This document shows positions 45,341 to 53,615 of a stretch of 64,000 nt of DNA, piece by piece. The notes under the pieces were generated by a model, which was not told the DNA's origin, ran no database searches, and was given only the letters and a program-made list of their open reading frames with translations. Location of the stretch: positions 3,596,001-3,660,000 of the forward strand of contig NZ_JACHMS010000001.1 in NCBI RefSeq assembly GCF_014205055.1, read 5' to 3'. The position numbers and the translations under genes are program-made. How positions within the stretch are numbered: position 1 is the stretch's first letter; every line of letters begins with the position of its first letter. The DNA is from Streptomyces luteogriseus (GTDB lineage Bacteria; Actinomycetota; Actinomycetes; Streptomycetales; Streptomycetaceae).

Positions 45341-46594
45341 CTACTTCCCGGCGTCGGCCGCCTTCACGAGCGCGTCCCTGGTGACCAGGCCCGCGTAGAC
45401 CTTGCCGTCGTCCGTGACGAGGGCGTTGACCAGGCGGGTCGAGAAGACCGTGCCCGAGCCGAACTTGCCGTGGACCTTGTCGCCGAGCGAGTCCATGAAG
45501 CCGCCCAGGTCACCGCCGGCCCCGCCGGAGGGCACGCCCTCGCCGCCGGTGTCGAAGGTGGCGATGGCGTTCCAGCCCTCACCGATGGTCTTCATGCCGT
45601 CGAGGCCCTTGCCGAAGTCCTCCCCGGCCTTCGGGGCGTGTTCGCGCGCCCCGCCCTTGCCGAAGGCCGTGCCGGGGGCCTTGCCCGGCGCCTTCTCCGA
45701 GCCCTGGCCGACGTCCTTCTCCTCGGTGACCTTCGCGCCCTTGGGCGGGGTGAAGTCGAAGGTGGAGGCGGCCGGCTTGGCGAAGTCGACCTTCGTGAAG
45801 CCGACGTCGATCACGGCGGCACCGCCGCTCGCCGGGGTCAGCGTGAACTTCAGCGGCATGCCGGTCTTCGCGTCCACGGCGACGCTGATCGCGCCGACCG
45901 TCGAGCCGGACTGCTTCGGCTCGACGACGAGTTTGTAGGCGTCCCGGCCGGCGACCTGGGCGGTGCCGTCGACGGTCACGGAGGTCGTGTCGTCGACCGC
46001 CTTCAGGGCCTCCTCGGCGAAGTCCTTCGGCGTGGCCGGCGGCTGCCGGTCCTTGCCGTGCTCCGGGCTCTTCGAAGAGGTGCCGTGGTAGACCTCGTTG
46101 GACTTGCTGTCGTAGCCCCAGACGTCCTTGCCGTTGTGGATGATGCTGTACTCGGCGGCGTTCTCCAGCAGCGACAGCTTCTGCCGGTCGGGGCCGTCGG
46201 CGGCGACGCGCAGGGTGTGCGTGCCGGAGGCGAGTTCGGTGAGCTTGGCCGTCGGGTCGGCGGAGGAGCCGCCCTCGCCCTGGCCCGCCGCGCCGGACAG
46301 CAGACCGGACTCCAGGCCGCCGAGGTTCGGCAGACCGAGGTCCGTGCTGATCTTCACCGTGCCGGACAGCTGCTGGACGTCCGACTTCGCGATCTTCTCG
46401 ATGAGCTGCTGTGCGGTGATCTTCGGGAGGTCGGGGTCACCGGAGTCGGCGAGTGCGGGGACCAGCCCGATCGTCGCGGCCGCCACCCCTATCACCGTGA
46501 CCGGGACGACGTACCGCGCGGCTTTGCGCCGCCCGGAGCGCTGCTCGTCGACGTCCCCGGCGGTCGTGCTGTCGTCGGATGCGTACGGTGCCAT
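45341..46594 (-). CDS. LolA/RseB-superfamily membrane-anchored protein
   Basis: A 417-residue protein. Residues 28-50 (YVVPVTVIGVAAATIGLVPA) form one membrane anchor or signal; the rest is outside. ITAQQLIEKIAKSDVQQLSG starts the LolA/DUF2092 fold, HTLRVAADGPDRQKLSLLEN and AEYSIIHNGKDVWGYDSKSN are the typical strands, and AQVAGRDAYKLVVEPKQSGS TVG continues it. The region around 300-345 is low-complexity (Gly/Lys/Ala). In other actinomycetes such proteins often precede an ABC exporter, as here. Function may be lipoprotein or lipid handling; unproven. Confidence 0.85.
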   Translation of the reverse strand: MAPYASDDSTTAGDVDEQRSGRRKAARYVVPVTVIGVAAATIGLVPALADSGDPDLPKITAQQLIEKIAKSDVQQLSGTVKISTDLGLPNLGGLESGLLSGAAGQGEGGSSADPTAKLTELASGTHTLRVAADGPDRQKLSLLENAAEYSIIHNGKDVWGYDSKSNEVYHGTSSKSPEHGKDRQPPATPKDFAEEALKAVDDTTSVTVDGTAQVAGRDAYKLVVEPKQSGSTVGAISVAVDAKTGMPLKFTLTPASGGAAVIDVGFTKVDFAKPAASTFDFTPPKGAKVTEEKDVGQGSEKAPGKAPGTAFGKGGAREHAPKAGEDFGKGLDGMKTIGEGWNAIATFDTGGEGVPSGGAGGDLGGFMDSLGDKVHGKFGSGTVFSTRLVNALVTDDGKVYAGLVTRDALVKAADAGK

Positions 46595-46825
46595 GTGTGC
46601 CCTACCTCCGTGATCGGCGGCGGCTGTCCGTGTCGTCCACGCACTCGTCCCTGAGCCGCCATTCTCACCCGAACAGGTGAGGAGTGGTGTTTTCCGTGGT
46701 CACCATCTGACCAAATCGGCCAGGGAGATACGTCAGACCCCGGACTCAACTCCGTGTACTGCTGGGGTATGACACGGAGGGGCCGCTTCTCCCCCGACCC
46801 GTAGGGGTCGCGGGGGAAGGACGTG

Positions 46826-47836
46826 CTAGCCGGCCCGGTGCACCACCGCGTCGCACAGCTCCAGGAGCGCCGCCTTCGCGCTGCACTCCGGCAGCGGTGC
46901 CAGCGCCGAACGGGCGTCCTGGGCGTAGCGGACGGTGTCCCGCCGGGCCTGCTCCAGCGCCGGGTGGGCCCGCAGCAGGCGCAGGGCCTCGGCGTGCCGC
47001 GCGTCGTCGGTGAGGTCGGAGTCGAGCAGCTCGCACAGGGCGATGTCCTCGGCGAGCCCGAGCCGGGCCGCCCGCTCGCGCAGTCGCAGCACCGGCAGCG
47101 TGGGGATGCCCTCGCGCAGGTCGGTGCCGGGGGTCTTGCCGGACTCGTGGGAGTTGGAGGCGATGTCCAGGACGTCGTCCGCGAGCTGGAAGGCGACGCC
47201 GAGCCGCTCGCCGTACTGGGTCAGGACGTCCACGACCCTCTCGTCGGCGCCGGACATCATCGCGCCGAACCGGCACGACACCGCGACCAGCGAGCCGGTC
47301 TTGCCGCCCAGCACGTCCAGGTAGTGCTCGACGGGGTCGCGGCCGTCCTGCGGTCCGGCCGTCTCCAGGATCTGGCCGGTCACGAGGCGTTCGAACGCCT
47401 CGGCCTGCACCCGCACGGCCTCCGGGCCGAGGTCGGCCAGGATGTGCGAGGCGCGGGCGAAGAGGAAGTCGCCGGTGAGGACCGCGACCGAGTTGCCCCA
47501 GCGGGTGTTCGCGCTCGCGACGCCGCGGCGCACGGTGGCCTCGTCCATGACGTCGTCGTGGTAGAGCGTGGCGAGGTGGGTCAGCTCGACGACGACGGCC
47601 GACGGCACGATGCCGGGCGCGTAGCGGTCACCGAACCGGGCGGAGAGCATCACGAGCAGCGGGCGGAACCTCTTGCCGCCGGCCCGCACCAGATGCTGGG
47701 CGGCCTCCGTGATGAAGGGCACCTCACTCTTGGTGGCCTCGAGCAAGCCTTCCTCGACAGCCGTCAATCCGGCCTGGACATCGGCCTCCAGAGCCTGGTC
47801 CCGCACGCTCAGCCCGAACGGCCCGACGTCGGTCAC
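46826..47836 (-). CDS. Long-chain polyprenyl diphosphate synthase (menaquinone side chain)
   Basis: A 336-residue trans-prenyltransferase. First aspartate-rich motif LATLYHDDVMDEATVRRGVA; second LADDVLDIASNSHESGKTPG. The GKRFRPLLVMLSARFG segment binds IPP. The small residues before the first DD motif fit a long (C40-C45) product for menaquinone. It probably supplies the MK-9 tail used by the respiratory enzymes; the nuo genes are 20 kb away. The start at 47836 is GTG/ATG with GGAGACC just upstream. Confidence 0.92.
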   Translation of the reverse strand: MTDVGPFGLSVRDQALEADVQAGLTAVEEGLLEATKSEVPFITEAAQHLVRAGGKRFRPLLVMLSARFGDRYAPGIVPSAVVVELTHLATLYHDDVMDEATVRRGVASANTRWGNSVAVLTGDFLFARASHILADLGPEAVRVQAEAFERLVTGQILETAGPQDGRDPVEHYLDVLGGKTGSLVAVSCRFGAMMSGADERVVDVLTQYGERLGVAFQLADDVLDIASNSHESGKTPGTDLREGIPTLPVLRLRERAARLGLAEDIALCELLDSDLTDDARHAEALRLLRAHPALEQARRDTVRYAQDARSALAPLPECSAKAALLELCDAVVHRAG

Positions 47837-48307
47837 GAGGGGTCTCCTGTCTGCTGTGTCTGCCGGTGATTACGCGGATTGTCGATAGGTCGCTGCCCTC
47901 ACTCGAGTCAGCGTATCCGGTCACGTTTCGATCACCGCCAGCGCCCATGGTTACAGGCCGGGTGGTATCCGATCACGACCGTTATGTTTTCGATCAACCC
48001 ATAAGAACAGATATTTATCGACTTACCCAGGGGTAGCGAGTTATGCACGATTTGCCGTGATGATTCGATGAATTCCCCTTGGCGGAAATTGCCCTACAGG
48101 CTCGTGATCAGTGAGTTGAATCACTCCTTCCCCTTTTCCCCCTCCCCGCCACAGCGACCCCTAACGCCTTCCCCCGAAAGCCAGTTGAGCCTTGGCTCCC
48201 GCAAAGGATCAAGCGACACAAACTCCCCCGACCAAGGTCAACCGCGCGATATGTGATTGAGGTGCTTGTTCCCGACATGTGCTCTCGCATACGTTCCGGC
48301 CCTGTCC
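47837..48307. other. Spacer with an AT-rich island upstream of the c-di-AMP riboswitch
   Basis: About 470 bp without a recognised gene. Bases about 47960-48130 are much richer in A+T than the rest of the window (TTATGTTTTCGATCAACCC, AACAGATATTTATCGACTTA). It contains the promoters of both divergent units. No tRNA, small CDS or clear sRNA was recognised. Confidence 0.5.
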
Positions 48308-48500
48308 GGCGGACGCCTAATCCTGCCGCCGCCCGGACTCCCCACTGGAACCGACTCACTCACGCGTGGCAGGAGCGGGGGACCCAGGTAAGTCGCCGGT
48401 CCGCACAGCGGCCCGGCTCGGGGTGAAGCCGCGCACGGCACAGCGCCGTACGCGGCCGGGCACCTCCCGGCCCGAACCCGACAGCTCACCTCGTAGGCGC
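48308..48500 (+). ncRNA. ydaO/yuaA c-di-AMP riboswitch
   Basis: Upstream of the LysM-transglycosylase gene the leader shows the ydaO consensus blocks in order: GCCTAATCCTGCC (near 48315), GGAGCGGGGGACCCAGGTAA (near 48373), GGGGTGAAG (near 48419), CCGAACCCGACAGCTCACCTCGTAGGC (near 48472-48498), which closes back on GCCTA at the start. It binds c-di-AMP and normally turns off cell-wall hydrolase genes in Streptomyces when the ligand is high. Confidence 0.9.
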
Positions 48501-48511
48501 CGGAGAGGAAC

Positions 48512-49297
48512 ATGGCCATGGCCGGACGAGGCAAGCACCGTCGCCCCAGAACCAACCCGCTGACCCGAGGCTTCATCGCCGCCGGCACCGGCGGAGCCGC
48601 ACTCACCCTGCCGCTCCTCGGCGCCACCCACGCGAGCGCCGCGGAGCCGCAGAGCGCACCCGCCGCCGCACAGTCCGTGCCGCAGGCGGCCCAGCCCGCC
48701 AAGTCCCTGACGTACACCGTGGTCAAGGGCGACTCGCTCGCCCGCATCGCGGACAGGTACGACGTCTCGGGCGGCTGGAAGCAGCTCTACAAGGACAACC
48801 GCACCGCCGTCGGCGACAACCCGAAGCTGATCCACCCGGGTCTGAAGCTGACGGTGAAGGCCGCCAAGACGGACGCGGCGAAGAAGACGGCGACCAAGTC
48901 GTCCGCCCCCGCCAAGCCGGCCGCCAAGCCCGCCGGCGGCGTCGCCCAGGCGACCCAGGCGTCGGCGAAGACCTACACGGACAACCTCGACGGGTGGATC
49001 CGCGAGGCGCTGGACATCATGGCGCAGAAGGGGATCCCGGGCTCCTACGACGGCATCCACCGCAACATCATGCGCGAGTCGTCCGGCAACCCCCAGGCCA
49101 TCAACAACTGGGACTCCAACGCCGTCGCCGGCACCCCGTCCAAGGGCCTGCTCCAGGTGATCGACCCGACCTTCGCCGCCTACCACGTGGCCGGCACCTC
49201 CTTCGACCCGTACGACCCGGTCGCCAACATCACGGCGGCCTGCAACTACGCGGCCGACCGCTACGGCTCGATCGACAACGTCAACGGCCCGTACTGA
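48512..49297 (+). CDS. Secreted LysM lytic transglycosylase (SLT/Rpf-related)
   Basis: A 261-residue cell wall hydrolase. Residues 20-46 (RGFIAAGTGGAALTLPLLGA) are a signal peptide. LysM domain at about 68-115: YTVVKGDSLARIADRYDVSG, LIHPGLKLTVK. An Ala/Lys linker follows. The C-terminal transglycosylase domain has the catalytic Glu in NIMRESSGNPQAINNWDSNA, then GLLQVIDPTFAAYHV and NITAACNYAADRYGSID. It cleaves peptidoglycan glycan strands. Start ATG 48512 or 48518; GAGG is 4-10 bp upstream. The c-di-AMP riboswitch upstream links expression to osmotic/wall status. Its 3' end overlaps the convergent HAD gene by 37 bp. Confidence 0.94.
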   Translation: MAMAGRGKHRRPRTNPLTRGFIAAGTGGAALTLPLLGATHASAAEPQSAPAAAQSVPQAAQPAKSLTYTVVKGDSLARIADRYDVSGGWKQLYKDNRTAVGDNPKLIHPGLKLTVKAAKTDAAKKTATKSSAPAKPAAKPAGGVAQATQASAKTYTDNLDGWIREALDIMAQKGIPGSYDGIHRNIMRESSGNPQAINNWDSNAVAGTPSKGLLQVIDPTFAAYHVAGTSFDPYDPVANITAACNYAADRYGSIDNVNGPY

Positions 49298-50115
49298 GCC
49301 TGAGCCGTCCCGCCCAGCAGTCGCTCGAGGACGACGGCGATGCCGTCGTCCTCGTTCGACAGGGTGACCTCGTCGGCCACGGCCTTGAGTTCGGGATGGG
49401 CGTTGGCCATCGCGACGCCGTGGCCGGCCCAGTCGAACATCGGGATGTCGTTGGGCATGTCGCCGAAGGCGATGGTGTCGGCCGGCCGCAGCCCCAGATG
49501 ATCGGCTGCCAGCGCCAGCCCCGTGGCCTTGGTGATCCCGCACGGCTGGAGCTCGACCGTGCCGGGCCCCGACATGGTCACCGTCGCCAGTGAGCCGACC
49601 ACCGAGCGGGCCGTCGCCGCCAACTCGTCGTCCGTCAGATGGGGATGCCGCAGCAGCACCTTGCTGATGGGCTCGCCCCACAGCTCATCGCGCCGCTCGA
49701 CCCGTACGGCGGGCAGGGTCGGGTGCGGCATCAGATAGCCCGGCTCGATCAGCGTGAGCCCGTCGACCCCGTCCTGGTCGACCGCCGCGTACACCTGCCC
49801 CACCTCGGCCTCGATCTTGCCGAGGGCGGTCTCGGCCAGTTCCCGGTCCAGGGTGATGGACCACAGCAGCCGGTCCGCGCCGGCGTCGTACACCTGCGCG
49901 CCCTGCCCGCACACCGCGAGCCCCGTGCACCGGAGGTCGTCCAGGAGCGGCCGTACTCTCGGCGCCGGCCGGCCCGTCACCACGAGGTGCTGGGCGCCGG
50001 CGTCCGCCACCCGCGCGAGCGCGGCGAGGGACCGGTCGGAGAGGGTGTCGTCGCCGCGCAGCAGCGTCCCGTCCAGGTCGGTGGCGATGAGTGAATATGC
50101 GATGGGTGCGGCCAT
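49261..50115 (-). CDS. HAD superfamily (Cof/IIB) phosphatase
   Basis: A 284-residue cytoplasmic hydrolase. Motif I LIATDLDGTLLRGDDT (nucleophile Asp), motif II VVTGRPAPR, and motif IV FGDMPNDIPMFDWAGHGVAM are intact; the Cof-type cap is between. The Lys of motif III is in ITKATGLALAADHL. It likely dephosphorylates a sugar phosphate or cofactor. The last 12 codons overlap the end of the convergent transglycosylase gene. The start at 50115 is ATG. Confidence 0.92.
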   Translation of the reverse strand: MAAPIAYSLIATDLDGTLLRGDDTLSDRSLAALARVADAGAQHLVVTGRPAPRVRPLLDDLRCTGLAVCGQGAQVYDAGADRLLWSITLDRELAETALGKIEAEVGQVYAAVDQDGVDGLTLIEPGYLMPHPTLPAVRVERRDELWGEPISKVLLRHPHLTDDELAATARSVVGSLATVTMSGPGTVELQPCGITKATGLALAADHLGLRPADTIAFGDMPNDIPMFDWAGHGVAMANAHPELKAVADEVTLSNEDDGIAVVLERLLGGTAQAQYGPLTLSIEP

Positions 50116-50286
50116 GATCAGAGAATACGGACAGTGCGGCCCTTCGTTTCATCACCCGGTGGACGCCGATTGCCCGGTTGAAGGCCTCTGCACCAGTTGG
50201 CAACAACATGCTCCGCTACCTACCCGTGGGACCGCATAGAGCGGTACCTTCCAAGTGTCCAGGGGGGACTTGATCGGGGGGTCAGG

Positions 50287-51372
50287 TTGAGCAGTGGGCG
50301 CATTCGCGTGGCTGGGCCCGGGGAGCTCGGTGAAGGGGAGAGGGAGCGCTGGCGTGCGCTGCGCGCCGCTTCCGAGGCACCGCGCAACCCTTTCATGGAG
50401 CCGGAGTTCACCGAAGCCGTCGGCCGGGTCAGGCCCGGGGCCCGGGTCGCCGTGGTGTACGAGGGGCCGGAGCCCGCGGGCTTCCTGCCCTACGAGCGGG
50501 GCCCGTTGGGCCAGGGCCGGGCGATCGGACTCGGCGTCTCGGACGCGCAGGGCGCGATCCTGCGGCCGGGTCTCGGCCTGGAGACCGGCGAACTGCTGAA
50601 GGCGTGCTCGCTGTCGAGCTTCGCCTTCGACAATCTGGAGGCCGAGCAGCGGCTGTTCGTCCGGTACGCGGCCGAGGAGTACGCCACCTACGTCATCGAC
50701 GTGGAGAAGGGCTACGAGACGTACGAGTCGGTGCTGCGCGCGCAGTCGCCGAAGTTCCTGAAGACCACGCTGGCCAAGGAGCGCAGGCTGGGCCGGCAGG
50801 CCGGTGAGCTGCGCTTCGTGTTCGACGAACGCGATCCGGCCGCGCTGCGCACACTCATGGAGTGGAAGTCGGCGCAGTACCGCAGGACCGGCCGACGGGA
50901 CCGGTTCGCCCAGGAGTGGATCACCCGGCTCGTCGGGCAGCTGGCCCGGGCCCGGGCGCCGGAGTGCAGCGGCACGCTGTCCGTGCTGTACGCCGGTGAG
51001 CGGCCCGTGGCCGCGCACTTCGGGCTGCGTTCGGCCTCGGTGCTGGCCTGCTGGTTCCCGGCCTACGACCCGGAGTTCGCGAAGTTCTCGCCGGGTCTGG
51101 TGCTGCACCTGCGGATGGCCGAGGCGGCGGCGGCCGAGGGCGTCGGCACGCTCGACCTGGGGCGGGGCGCGGCCGAGTACAAGGACGCGCTGAAGACGGG
51201 TGAACTGCCCGTGTACGAGGGGGCGGTGATCCGACCGGGGGTGGGCGCGGCACTGCACTGGCTGAGCCGCGAACCGGCGCGCCGCGCGCACAGCTTCGTC
51301 CGCGGCAGGCCTCGGCTCGCGTCGCTGGCCGCGCGGACGCTGAAGGGCGCGGCTCGGCTGCGCCGTACCTGA
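50287..51372 (+). CDS. FemAB/CelD-like GNAT acyltransferase
   Basis: About 361 residues from TTG 50287 (GGGGGG 5 bp upstream); the frame can begin at TTG 50197. NPFMEPEFTEAVGRVRPGAR and AVVYEGPEPAGFLPYERG form the N-terminal GNAT half; SPKFLKTTLAKERRLGRQAG, LRTLMEWKSAQYRRTGRRDR, and VAAHFGLRSASVLACWFPAY PEFAKFSPG form the second half, typical of the BcsL/CelD group. Such proteins act in exopolysaccharide or cellulose-like pathways. It starts a run of polysaccharide-type genes with the next GT2. Confidence 0.85.
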   Translation: MSSGRIRVAGPGELGEGERERWRALRAASEAPRNPFMEPEFTEAVGRVRPGARVAVVYEGPEPAGFLPYERGPLGQGRAIGLGVSDAQGAILRPGLGLETGELLKACSLSSFAFDNLEAEQRLFVRYAAEEYATYVIDVEKGYETYESVLRAQSPKFLKTTLAKERRLGRQAGELRFVFDERDPAALRTLMEWKSAQYRRTGRRDRFAQEWITRLVGQLARARAPECSGTLSVLYAGERPVAAHFGLRSASVLACWFPAYDPEFAKFSPGLVLHLRMAEAAAAEGVGTLDLGRGAAEYKDALKTGELPVYEGAVIRPGVGAALHWLSREPARRAHSFVRGRPRLASLAARTLKGAARLRRT

Positions 51373-51401
51373 CTACCTGACTTCACGAGGGGGGTGGGCG
51401 C

Positions 51402-52721
51402 ATGGCCCGTTCGGCGCGTGCGCAGGAGGAGATACGGCGGTTCCTGGACATCGGGGCGGTGCAGGTCGCCGAGCTGGACCTCGACGGTGACGAGGCGGTG
51501 CTCAGACCCGGCCCGGGCAGTCCGCCCGTGACGCACGGGGAGGTGTTCGTGCTGGTCAGATGGGGTGGACGGCCGGTGGGCACGCTACTCGGGCGGGTAC
51601 CGGAGGGGGCGGATCCGAGGGCCGTGCTGGCGGACCGGGCGCGGGCGGAGTGCGGGCCGGGCGTCGTCGGCGGGCCCGGGGAGCCGCCGTTCACGACCGT
51701 CGTCGTCGCGACCCGGGAGCGGGCCGGGCAGCTGGCCCGGGCGCTGGACTCGCTGCTGGCGCAGGACCATCCGCGGTTCGAGATCGTCGTCGTCGACAAC
51801 GCGCCGGTCACGGACGAGACGCGGGAGCTGGTCGAGCGGAAGTACGCCGAGCGCGTGCGGTACGTCTGTGAGCCCGTTCCGGGGCTCGCAGCCGCCCACA
51901 ACGCCGGGCTGGACGCGGTGCGCGGCGAGGTGGTCGCCTTCACCGACGACGACGTGGTCGCCGACCCGCGCTGGCTGACCGAGCTGACCGCTCCCTTCGC
52001 CGCCGACGCCGGACTCGGGTGCAGCACCGGGTTGATCCTGCCGGCGCGGCTGACGACCCCGGCCCAGGTGCTGCTGGAGAGCCACGGCGGCTTCGCGAAA
52101 GGCTTCACTCCAAGGACGTACGACCCTGCGCGTCCGCCGGGCGACGAGCCGCTGTTCCCGTTCACGGCCGGGCGGTTCGGCTCGGGCGCGAACATGGCGT
52201 TCCGGACGGCGGTGCTGCGTTCCGTCGGCGGTTTCGACCCGGCCACCGGGGCGGGCACGGCGGCCCGGGGTGGCGACGACCTCTACGGCTTCGTCCGCGT
52301 CCTGGCCCAGGGCCACCGGCTGCACTACACGCCGTACGCCCTGGTGTGGCACCACCACCGGGAGACCTGGCGGGACCTGGAGACCCAGGCCTACGGCTAC
52401 GGCGCCGGGCTCACCGCCTACCTCACCGCGGTGCTGGTGAACCGGCCCGCCCTGCTGCCGGCGTTCCTCGCGAGGCTGCCCCGCGGCCTCGCCCACGCCC
52501 GCACGCTGACGGCGGTGCGCGAGACGGACGCGGCGGACGGCACCGGCACGCCGGGCGACCACGACGAGCGGACGCATCCCTGGCCGCGGCGGCTGTCGCG
52601 GTTGCAGCGCCGGGGGATGGTCTACGGGCCCGTCGGCTATCTGCGGGCGCGGTGCGCGTTGCGCGCGGCGGTTCGGGAGACGACGGCTCAGCGGGAGAAG
52701 ACCGCTCAGGGGGCGAGATGA
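51402..52721 (+). CDS. Family 2 glycosyltransferase
   Basis: A 439-residue GT-A fold transferase with a GTG/ATG at 51402 after GGGGG. A 95-residue N-terminal extension is followed by the GT2 core: TVVVATRERAGQLARALDSL, LAQDHPRFEIVVVDNAPVTD, CEPVPGLAAAHNAGLDAVRG, EVVAFTDDDVVADPRWLTEL (DDD/DXD), and GSGANMAFRTAVLRSVGGFD, with GGDDLYGFVRVLAQ as the catalytic ED-type loop. The last part is helical. Product sugar and acceptor are unknown. The next gene overlaps its stop by 4 bp. Confidence 0.92.
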   Translation: MARSARAQEEIRRFLDIGAVQVAELDLDGDEAVLRPGPGSPPVTHGEVFVLVRWGGRPVGTLLGRVPEGADPRAVLADRARAECGPGVVGGPGEPPFTTVVVATRERAGQLARALDSLLAQDHPRFEIVVVDNAPVTDETRELVERKYAERVRYVCEPVPGLAAAHNAGLDAVRGEVVAFTDDDVVADPRWLTELTAPFAADAGLGCSTGLILPARLTTPAQVLLESHGGFAKGFTPRTYDPARPPGDEPLFPFTAGRFGSGANMAFRTAVLRSVGGFDPATGAGTAARGGDDLYGFVRVLAQGHRLHYTPYALVWHHHRETWRDLETQAYGYGAGLTAYLTAVLVNRPALLPAFLARLPRGLAHARTLTAVRETDAADGTGTPGDHDERTHPWPRRLSRLQRRGMVYGPVGYLRARCALRAAVRETTAQREKTAQGAR

Positions 52722-53560
52722 CGACGTCGGCACGTGCGCCTGGTGAGGGTCCGACAGCGTCCTCGGGCTCCCCGGCCATCCCCGTTTTCCTCTACCACGC
52801 GGTGATGGACGACCCGCCGGAGTGGATCGCCGAGTTCACGGTCACGCCACGGCAGTTCGCGGCACATCTCGACGTCATCGCCGGCAGTGGGCGTACGCCC
52901 GTCACGATCAGCGCGGTCGCCGGTCATCTGGCCGGGCGGGCGCCGCTGCCGCCCCGGCCCGTGCTGCTCACCTTCGACGACGGGTTCGCCGATCTGCCCG
53001 GCCCCACCGCCGAGGCCCTGGCCGCGCGCGGGCTGCCCGCCACCGCCTACCTCACCACCGGCGCCATCGCCCCGGGCGGCCGCAGTCTGCTGCCGCCCGC
53101 CCCGATGATGACCCTGACCCGGGCGGCGGAGCTGGAACGTTCCGGCATGGAGATCGGCAGCCACACCGTCACCCACGCGCAGCTCGACACCCTGTCCGCC
53201 AAGGCCCTGGCGTACGAGCTGCGTACGTCGAAGTCCGTGCTGGAGGACGCACTCGGGCACGAGATCCGGCACCTCGCCTACCCGCACGGCTACAACAGCC
53301 CCCGGGTACGGGCCATGTCGGCCCGGGCGGGCTACGAGACGGCGACCGCGGTGCGGCACGCGCTCAGCTCCGACCGCGACGAGCGGTACCGCATCGCCCG
53401 GCTCATCGTCCGGCGCACCCACACCGTCGCCGACGTCGAGGGCTGGCTGGCCGGGGCGGGGGCACGGGTCGCGCCGTACCGCGACGGGCCGAAGACGATC
53501 GCCTGGCGCTGGTACCGCCGGGCCCGTGCGGTGGTGCACGGGCCCGAGTTCGCCGGGTGA
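52718..53560 (+). CDS. Polysaccharide deacetylase (NodB domain)
   Basis: A 280-residue protein, ATG 52718 overlapping the GT2 stop. IPVFLYHAVMDDPPEWIAEF precedes the NodB motifs: LLTFDDGFADLPGPTAEALA (DD metal/base), GSHTVTHAQLDTLSAKALAY (HxxxH), and HLAYPHGYNSPRVRAMSARA. It is CE4-like and removes N- or O-acetyl groups from a polysaccharide. No signal peptide is obvious. The adjacent GT2 and acyltransferase point to one pathway. Confidence 0.92.
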   Translation: MTTSARAPGEGPTASSGSPAIPVFLYHAVMDDPPEWIAEFTVTPRQFAAHLDVIAGSGRTPVTISAVAGHLAGRAPLPPRPVLLTFDDGFADLPGPTAEALAARGLPATAYLTTGAIAPGGRSLLPPAPMMTLTRAAELERSGMEIGSHTVTHAQLDTLSAKALAYELRTSKSVLEDALGHEIRHLAYPHGYNSPRVRAMSARAGYETATAVRHALSSDRDERYRIARLIVRRTHTVADVEGWLAGAGARVAPYRDGPKTIAWRWYRRARAVVHGPEFAG

Positions 53561-53571
53561 CCCCGGCAGGG

Positions 53572-53615
53572 GGCAGCGCCGCGGCTGGTCGAGATCAACG
53601 CCGTGGCTGGTTGAG
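53572..53615. repeat. Two 22-bp units at the end of the GH26-like gene
   Basis: Units 53572-53593 and 53594-53615 (..GCCGYGGCTGGTYGAG) match at 17 of 22. The second contains the minus-strand stop (complement of TCA 53595-53597) and the last codons NQPRR; the first is a downstream copy. Confidence 0.75.

Noticed and set aside
48238..48747. 169-residue minus-strand ORF over the riboswitch
   Set aside because: It is antisense to the ydaO leader and the signal peptide of the transglycosylase gene.
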